A DNA stretch of 64,000 bases, from positions 295,876,362-295,940,361 of the forward strand of contig CM022303.1 of assembly GCA_011799875.1 (NCBI GenBank). The letters run 5' to 3'. The notes beneath the pieces were generated by a model. That model was not told the DNA's origin. It did not search any database and saw only the letters and a list, made by a program, of their open reading frames with translations. Positions 59,006 through 64,000 of this stretch are shown here, in pieces (the stretch's first letter is position 1; every line of letters starts with the position of its first letter). This DNA is from Thinopyrum elongatum. Lineage: Eukaryota; Streptophyta; Magnoliopsida; Poales; Poaceae. The translations under genes and the position numbers were made by a program.

Positions 59006-59224
59006 TCTGAGCTGCTTTCGGCCGTCCGGGGTGGATGCCGACTTTATGTTCTCTTTCTAACAACTGGCCGTGTTCTGAGCTGTTTTGCGGCCGTCTCGGA
59101 CAGTTGTTGAATTTCTTTCTGTAGCAGTGACCCTATGCTCTGAGCTGTTTTTCGGCCGTCTTAGGGAACTGCTACATTCTTTTTATCAACACCGTCTCAT
59201 GCTCTGAGCTGCTTTCCAGCCATC
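59006..59224. repeat. Imperfect tandem repeat, four units of about 65 bp
   Basis: TCTGAGCTG(C/T)TTT..GGCCGTC cores start at 59006, 59074, 59139 and 59203. The sequence between cores is less conserved. Confidence 0.85.
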
Positions 59225-60741
59225 TTGAGCTGGGGTTGAGTTATTCCGGTAATGTCCCAGATCTGAGTTGTAAAGACCGTTCTGGTGGCTACTGGTTTCT
59301 TTGCCGGTTTTATGCAAGGGTTCTGATGGTCGTAACTTACAGCTAGAACTTGTTAAGTGATAACTTGCCATTTAAATATTGTTTCACTAACAACTCATTA
59401 TGATGTTATATGGAGATAGGTTGTTATGTTTCCGCAGTTGTTACCTCATACATAGTTACCACCATGTTAAGCTATTCATGATGAATATCCATGCTTGCTA
59501 AGTACTGGCTAAAGCTAAACCTAGTCGGTTGATCCAGAGTCACCTGTCCGGACTTACCGTGCAACCACATTTGTCGATATGGGACGGCCTTGACTTGGTC
59601 TGATCGCATGCTCTTTTATCGGTACCACCAGCTAGGGAAGGTTATGCGTGCGTGCTACCCTGGCCCGGTGGGCGACGATAACCTTGTGAGCCCAGTTGAG
59701 TTATTTGCCGGCGTCCCCGTTTGGGACAGTTTGTTTGGCCACGACGGTGGTAGGTGTCACGGGGTGACATAGGGGCCACCCAGGGCTTGACTCCAGGGGA
59801 GGATGATTGCCGGTGCTATGGTGAAGGAGTCACGGGTTAGGCAGGTTTCGTTGGAGCGACACTGGTCCACCCGAATGGGTTCACGAGGCCAGGTGCTCCA
59901 TGGTGTGGGTAAAGTGCGCAACCTCTGCAGAGTGAAAAATCTATTCGAATAGCCGTGTCCACGGTATTGGACAGTCCGTCCAGACCTCACTAGGTGGTCA
60001 ACCGTAGTAATGATAATAATGATGGAAGAACTCATCTTATGATCAGAAGTACTCAGCGACTCATGAGTATTTTGAGGGTTGTGGGACAACCCGGAAGAGA
60101 GTAAGTTTATCAGACTTACAAAGGAAATGCATAGACATCGGATGGTGTCAGGAATATGATATGATAGCCATGGAATGGCTATGAAAGAGATGATCAGATG
60201 ACCGAAAGAGTTGGATTGGATCCTGAGATTATTCGGGGTATGGATTAATCACTTGATATGCTTTACTTTCCTGTATTTTACTGTAGTAGTTATCTTACTG
60301 GATAAACCTGCTATGCCATGATAATTAATATTGCTCTAATAACAAATGCATGCTTGAATGCCATGGATTGCTTTGCTTGGTGTATATGTTAGCTTGGTTT
60401 GCTTGCGAGTACATTCAAAAGTACTCAGCGGCCTTTAACATGGCCAGGTTCACATAAGGATCCGTCGTCCGTCGACGAGGAGCTGGAGCATTCGCGAGCT
60501 AGGAGAGTAACCCAGTCAGATCCCTATGGATTGGAGCCGCACCAAGACCATGCTGCCTTAGATAGGGCTTTTCCGCTGCCATCACTCATGTAATATATCA
60601 TGTAAGACTTATATATCCATTAATAGAAATGCTGGTGTTCTTGATACTTGTTGTAAACACGCATGCCCGAGTGATTTCCTGGGCTGGCATGCGTGGCGAC
60701 CGTCTGGCTACAGTGGTAATCAGGAGGGGTACCACAGAGTA

Positions 60742-60754
60742 AACCTGTGCTTTC
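60742..60754 (+). repeat. 3' LTR of the Sirevirus-like element, tail
   Basis: Short remainder AACCTGTGCTTTCA after the 4.5-kb insertion. The end is set at the first plausible CA and could be a few bases off. Confidence 0.5.
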
Positions 60755-61514
60755 AACCACATGCACACTTCTTTGGAGAAGATCGATCATTTACCACTCA
60801 ATCTTCGAATTCGTGACGGTGTTGCAGTTATGCGAGTTATTGCAACTTATAGCAACAAGACATAAAGCCAGTAAGAAGCTGGAGCTCCATGATTTTAGTA
60901 TTGCGAGCAAATTTTGTCATAACCTCAATCACTTCAAATATTTGTTTCTCCAAATAACTCTATCAATCGATGTTATCAAGACATTCAAATTTAGTACTAT
61001 GGAGTTGAACTGCTTGAGTGCTAGTTCTCTTCAAAAATCCGAGCCCCTAAGTTATTCTTCAGAATTTCTTCTTAGGGCAAAATCGTGCTTCACAGCAAGG
61101 TTTCACTAGCAAAGTTTGAAGTTGGGAGTTATGACTAAATGATATTCAACTAACGAGGGGAATGAAACTCAAGTGCAACAAGCCAAATGAAAATACTTTC
61201 TTAAGCAAAATTACGAGAAAATGGATTATGCATGTATTATACCTTCTCGCCCTGGTTCACTTCTTCTCCTCAGTTAAATCTCTGCTTCATTTTATTCATT
61301 TCCAACTTGCTAGTCGTGAACAAATCTGTAGGCTTGAACAAAGAAAGATACAAACAAAGAGAATTCCAACAGTACAAGAGCAAAGTTCGCTCTTCAAATT
61401 TATTATGCAAACTGGAATAAACATGCTAACAAAAGAAAAAGAAGAAAAATAAAATATGCATGCATGGACAACTAGGGGATGAGCTCCCTCAAGCTTAGGC
61501 TCTTGGCATACTCT
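60755..61514. other. Unassigned sequence
   Basis: AT-rich; open frames such as 60747-61109 and 61162-61452 show no familiar motif. At 61480-61497 the minus strand has CCTAAGCTTGAGGGAGC, close to the PPT-like motif of Athila-group elements, so this may be their 3' non-coding region. Confidence 0.4.
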
Positions 61515-62398
61515 CTAGTCCATGTCCTCGTCATCGTGGCTACTCAGAGCAGTATGAGGCCACCACTGAGATGGACCGCTAGAGGACTGACCTCCCATGC
61601 TAGGGTGTGGCTGCCTGAAAGTGAAAAGGGGCTGCATACTCCCATTAAGTAGGTGGATATTGTTGTTAGTCTCATGGAGGTCTGTACGGGTCCCTCCAAC
61701 CTGCTGCTGCAGCTGCTGAAACTCTACCCTAGGCACGTACGTAGTCACTACCCTGCCCATAGTGTACCTGCGGAGCATACTGGTGTGCATTTCCCCATGC
61801 ATCCCTACCGTGAACCTTAGCGGCGGCATCCCACTCAGGTGCTGGCTCGGGATGAACATCATTCCCGAACCCCGCCGCGTGTCTATACTCATTGAGTTCC
61901 TCTATAGGGAGGACCCACATCTGACGCTCAGTAACAGAAAAGTTTGCAGCAAAGGAAAGCGCACGACCATGGTCTCAGTGTTAGGCAGGGGGCACTTGTT
62001 GCAATGGCCCCCCTGTACTGTCTCGATGAACTGGTAGTTAGTCATAACCCTACAATTAAGAACCTCATGCCCTGGGACGTGCTCAACATCCTCCAAGTCA
62101 AAACTAAATTGTTCAGCTAGGTGAGTCACTATGCCTCCAATGAGAATATTTCCCTTCGGTTGCTTGTGCTGCCGACGGAAGTGGATCATAAGAAAAGCTC
62201 CCAAGTTTAGCTTGGGAGTAGAGTCGGGATGGAGTGTTGCATGAAGCACACACATGTTATAGCTCGACGTACCTCGAGGATCTCCCTATCGAAAGAGTGT
62301 TTGCAATGAAGGTCATGAAGTAGCGAATGGCAGGGTTCTGTATGTTCGATACCTTATTGCCAAATAAGTCATGCTCATCCTTGATGGAGATGAGGTCC
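61515..62398 (-). pseudogene. Athila ORF1-like remnant
   Basis: Minus-strand pieces in shifting frames: NKVSNIQNPAIRYFMTFIAN (about 62370-62300), then LGAFLMIHFRRQHKQPKGNI, GGIVTHLAEQFSFDLEDVEH and HEVLNCRVMTNYQFIETVQG (62255-61902). Then come MWVLPIEELNEYRHAAGFGN (61920-61729) and a Q-rich tail (EFQQLQQQVGGTRTDL) to 61515. At least two frameshifts. I relate it to the ATHILA ORF1 domain carried by Athila retrotransposons, from memory. The LTR element at 62399 interrupts its upstream end. Confidence 0.55.
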
Positions 62399-63786
62399 TG
62401 ATAACCCACAAGTATAGGGGATCACAACAGCTTTCGAGGGTAGAGTATTCAACCCAAATTTATTGATTCGACACAAGGGGAGCCAAAGAATATTTGTAAG
62501 TATTAGCAGTTGAGTTGTCAATTCAACCACACCTAGAGATTAAATATCTGCAACGAAGTGATCAGTAGCACAGTAATATGATGGTTTTGATAGCAGTGGT
62601 AATAGTAATAGTAACTGTAACAGTGATAGCAATAATTTTGTAGCAGTTGGAACAGTAGCAGCAACAGTAGTAACTTAGCAAGAACAATATGTGAAAAACT
62701 CGTAGGCATTGGATCGGTGAATTCGTTGGATGATATTCATCATATAACAGTCATAACCTAGGGCGACAAAGAACTAGCTCCAGTTCATAAATATAATGTA
62801 GGCATGTATTCTGTAAATAGTAATACGTGCTTATGGAAAAGAACTTGCATGGCATCTTTTGTCCTACCCTCCCGTGGCAGCAGGGTCCGTAAGGAAACTA
62901 AGGCATATTAAGGCCTCCTTTTAATAGAGAACCGAAACAAAGCATTAACACATAGTGAATACATGAACTCCTCAAACTACGGTCATCACCGAAAAGTATC
63001 CCAATTACTGTCACCCTGGGGTTTACGGATCATAACACGTAGCAGGGGCATATGACTAGCAAGATCGGATCTAGAACATAGATATAATGGTGAAAACATA
63101 AATCGTTCAGATCTGAAATCATGGCACTCGGGCCCTAGTGACAAGCATTAGGCATAGCAAAGTCATAGCAACATCTATCTCAGAATATAGTGGATACTAG
63201 GAAACAAGCCCTAACAAAACTAACTCGATTACATGATGAATCTCATCCAACTCCTCACTGACCAGCGAGCCTATGAAGGAATTACTCACTCCTGATGGGG
63301 AGCATCATGGAATTGGTGATGAAGGAGGGTTGGTGATGACGAAGACCAAAGATTCCCCTCTCCGGAGCCCCGAACTGGCTCTAGATCTGGCCTCCCGATA
63401 AAGAACAGGAGGTGGAGGCGGCTCCATATCGCGAAACGCGATGAAACTTCCTCTCCTATTTTTCTCCAAAAATAGGAATTTATAGAGTTGGAATTAGGTT
63501 CAGCGGAGCCCCGAGGGCCCCACAACCCACAAGGGCTGGTGTCTTGTGGGCAGCCAGGGCCCCCCCTCTGGTGGTTCTTGGTTCCAGTATGTTTTATATA
63601 TTCTGAAATAATTCCTCAAAAAGTTTCGTCCAATTCTGAGAACTTTTATTTCTGCACAAAAACAACACCATGGTAGTTCTGCTGAAAACAGCATCAGTCC
63701 GGGTTAGTTTCATTCAAATCATGCAAATTAGAGTCCAAAACAAGAGCAAAAGCGTTAGGAAAAGTAGATACGATGGAGACGTATCA
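62399..63786 (-). repeat. 3' LTR of another Athila-group element
   Basis: 1388 bp, TGATAACCCACAAGTATAGG...ATGGAGACGTATCA (plus strand). The minus-strand PPT (TAAGCTTGGGGGAGT) lies to the right at 63787-63801, so this is the 3' LTR of a minus-strand element extending beyond the window. The left flank GGTCC (62394-62398) is one TSD copy; the other is outside. Confidence 0.88.
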
Positions 63787-64000
63787 ACTCCCCCAAGCTT
63801 AACCCATTGCTTGTCCTCAAGCAATTCAGTTGACAAACTAAAAGTGATAAGGAAAAACTTTTACGAACTCTTTTGTTCTTGTTTACATATATATGCTTAA
63901 ATAGCACCCAGGTTTTCAGCAAAGATCATGATTAACCATATAAATAATAACTCTTAGAAATTATATTAACTCATATCAATGGCATAATCAACTAGCGAGC
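63787..64000 (-). other. Internal 3' end of the Athila-group element (PPT and beyond)
   Basis: PPT at 63787-63801, then AT-rich non-coding sequence to the window edge. No coding signal. Confidence 0.7.

Larger units (their letters stand above)
56250..60736 (+). mobile_element. 4.5-kb solo-LTR-like unit, copy 2 (LARD-like)
   Basis: TGTAACACCCTGG...GGTACCACA with flanks TAGTA (56245-56249) and GAGTA (60737-60741), four of five matching. It is homologous to 39853-44218 in inverse orientation; for example both hold AAGTACCATTTTGG and the ACCCGAATGGGTTCACGAGG type segment. A TATA box CTATAAATAG at 57929-57938 sits in a GC-rich block (about 57520-58450) with overlapping open frames on both strands. 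A tandem repeat at 59006-59224 is not seen in copy 1. No protein domain was recognised. Confidence 0.65.
7869..60754 (+). mobile_element. Sirevirus-like Copia element (5' truncated, split by three insertions)
   Basis: Element pieces are 7869-10440, 44683-45393, 52441-56249 and 60742-60754. They carry the end of Copia pol, a spacer, an extra ORF of roughly 1000 codons, four GGGGGAG PPT motifs and a 3' LTR beginning TGTAAGTGC. Downstream extra ORF plus multiple PPTs are published hallmarks of Sireviruses (Maximus/SIRE lineage). The 5' LTR, gag and most of pol are missing. Reading frames continue exactly across the insertion sites once one TSD copy is removed. Confidence 0.8.

Noticed and set aside
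59006..59224. Spaced repeats resembling a CRISPR array
   Set aside because: Imperfect units with degenerate spacing in a plant transposon; no Cas genes and wrong kind of organism.
61162..61452. 96-codon frame as a gene
   Set aside because: No motif, low complexity, and next to Athila-type debris on the other strand.

Overview
The window is transposon-derived plant DNA from a large grass genome, almost certainly Triticeae (wheat, Aegilops, barley or rye). The main reason is a complete Copia element whose LTR begins (minus strand) TGATGGAAATATGCCC and ends AACGTTCCCCAACA, the signature of the Angela/BARE1/WIS family. I found no host protein-coding gene, rRNA, tRNA or CRISPR array, and nearly every base belongs to an LTR retrotransposon. 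Family names come from memory and structure, not from a database search. Boundaries rest on TG...CA ends, target-site duplications (TSDs), primer-binding sites (PBS) and polypurine tracts (PPT) read directly.

Layout. 1-3736: right part of a non-autonomous Gypsy element with an antisense Transposase_28-type ORF. 3737-7868: minus-strand chromovirus with gag-protease, an LTR, and the end of a pol gene on the far side of that LTR. From 7869: a Sirevirus-like Copia element (end of pol, a large extra ORF, multiple PPTs, 3' LTR) that serves as the platform for later insertions and ends at about 60754. It is interrupted three times: at 10441-44677 by a Sabrina-like Gypsy element, at 45394-52440 by a second Athila-group non-autonomous element, and at 56250-60736 by a 4.5-kb solo-LTR-like unit. 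The Sabrina-like element contains a solo LTR (12909-14552), and its right LTR is split by the Angela element (17622-39055) and by a 4.4-kb solo-LTR-like unit (39853-44218). The left LTR of Angela holds an Athila-type Gypsy element (18218-31075), whose reverse transcriptase is split by a second copy of the Transposase_28 element (22491-29806). This gives a five-layer stack: Sirevirus, Sabrina-like, Angela, Athila-type, Tat-like. 60755-62398 is Athila ORF1-like debris, and 62399-64000 is the 3' LTR plus a little internal sequence of another minus-strand element.

The layers are internally consistent. The three pieces of the split Sabrina-like right LTR sum to 1602 bp against 1603 bp for its intact left LTR. 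The two pieces of the left Angela LTR sum to 1740 bp against 1746 bp. Five-base TSDs were read for most layers: ACATG, AACAC, CGCAC, GTGCG, CTTGG and GTAAT exact; CTTAG/CTCAG and TAGTA/GAGTA with one mismatch.

The coding remnants do not form a working pathway. They are gag, protease, reverse transcriptase, RNase H and integrase pieces in various states of decay, plus three less understood ORF types: the antisense, apparently spliced Transposase_28/coiled-coil ORF; the Sirevirus extra ORF; and the Athila-group non-autonomous ORFs. I see no clearly novel defence, metabolic or regulatory system. The most interesting signals are the conserved introns in the antisense ORF, a large inverted repeat upstream of the TATA box in several LTR families, PPT-like motifs far from the 3' LTR, and a stop-codon pattern that fits cytosine-methylation decay.
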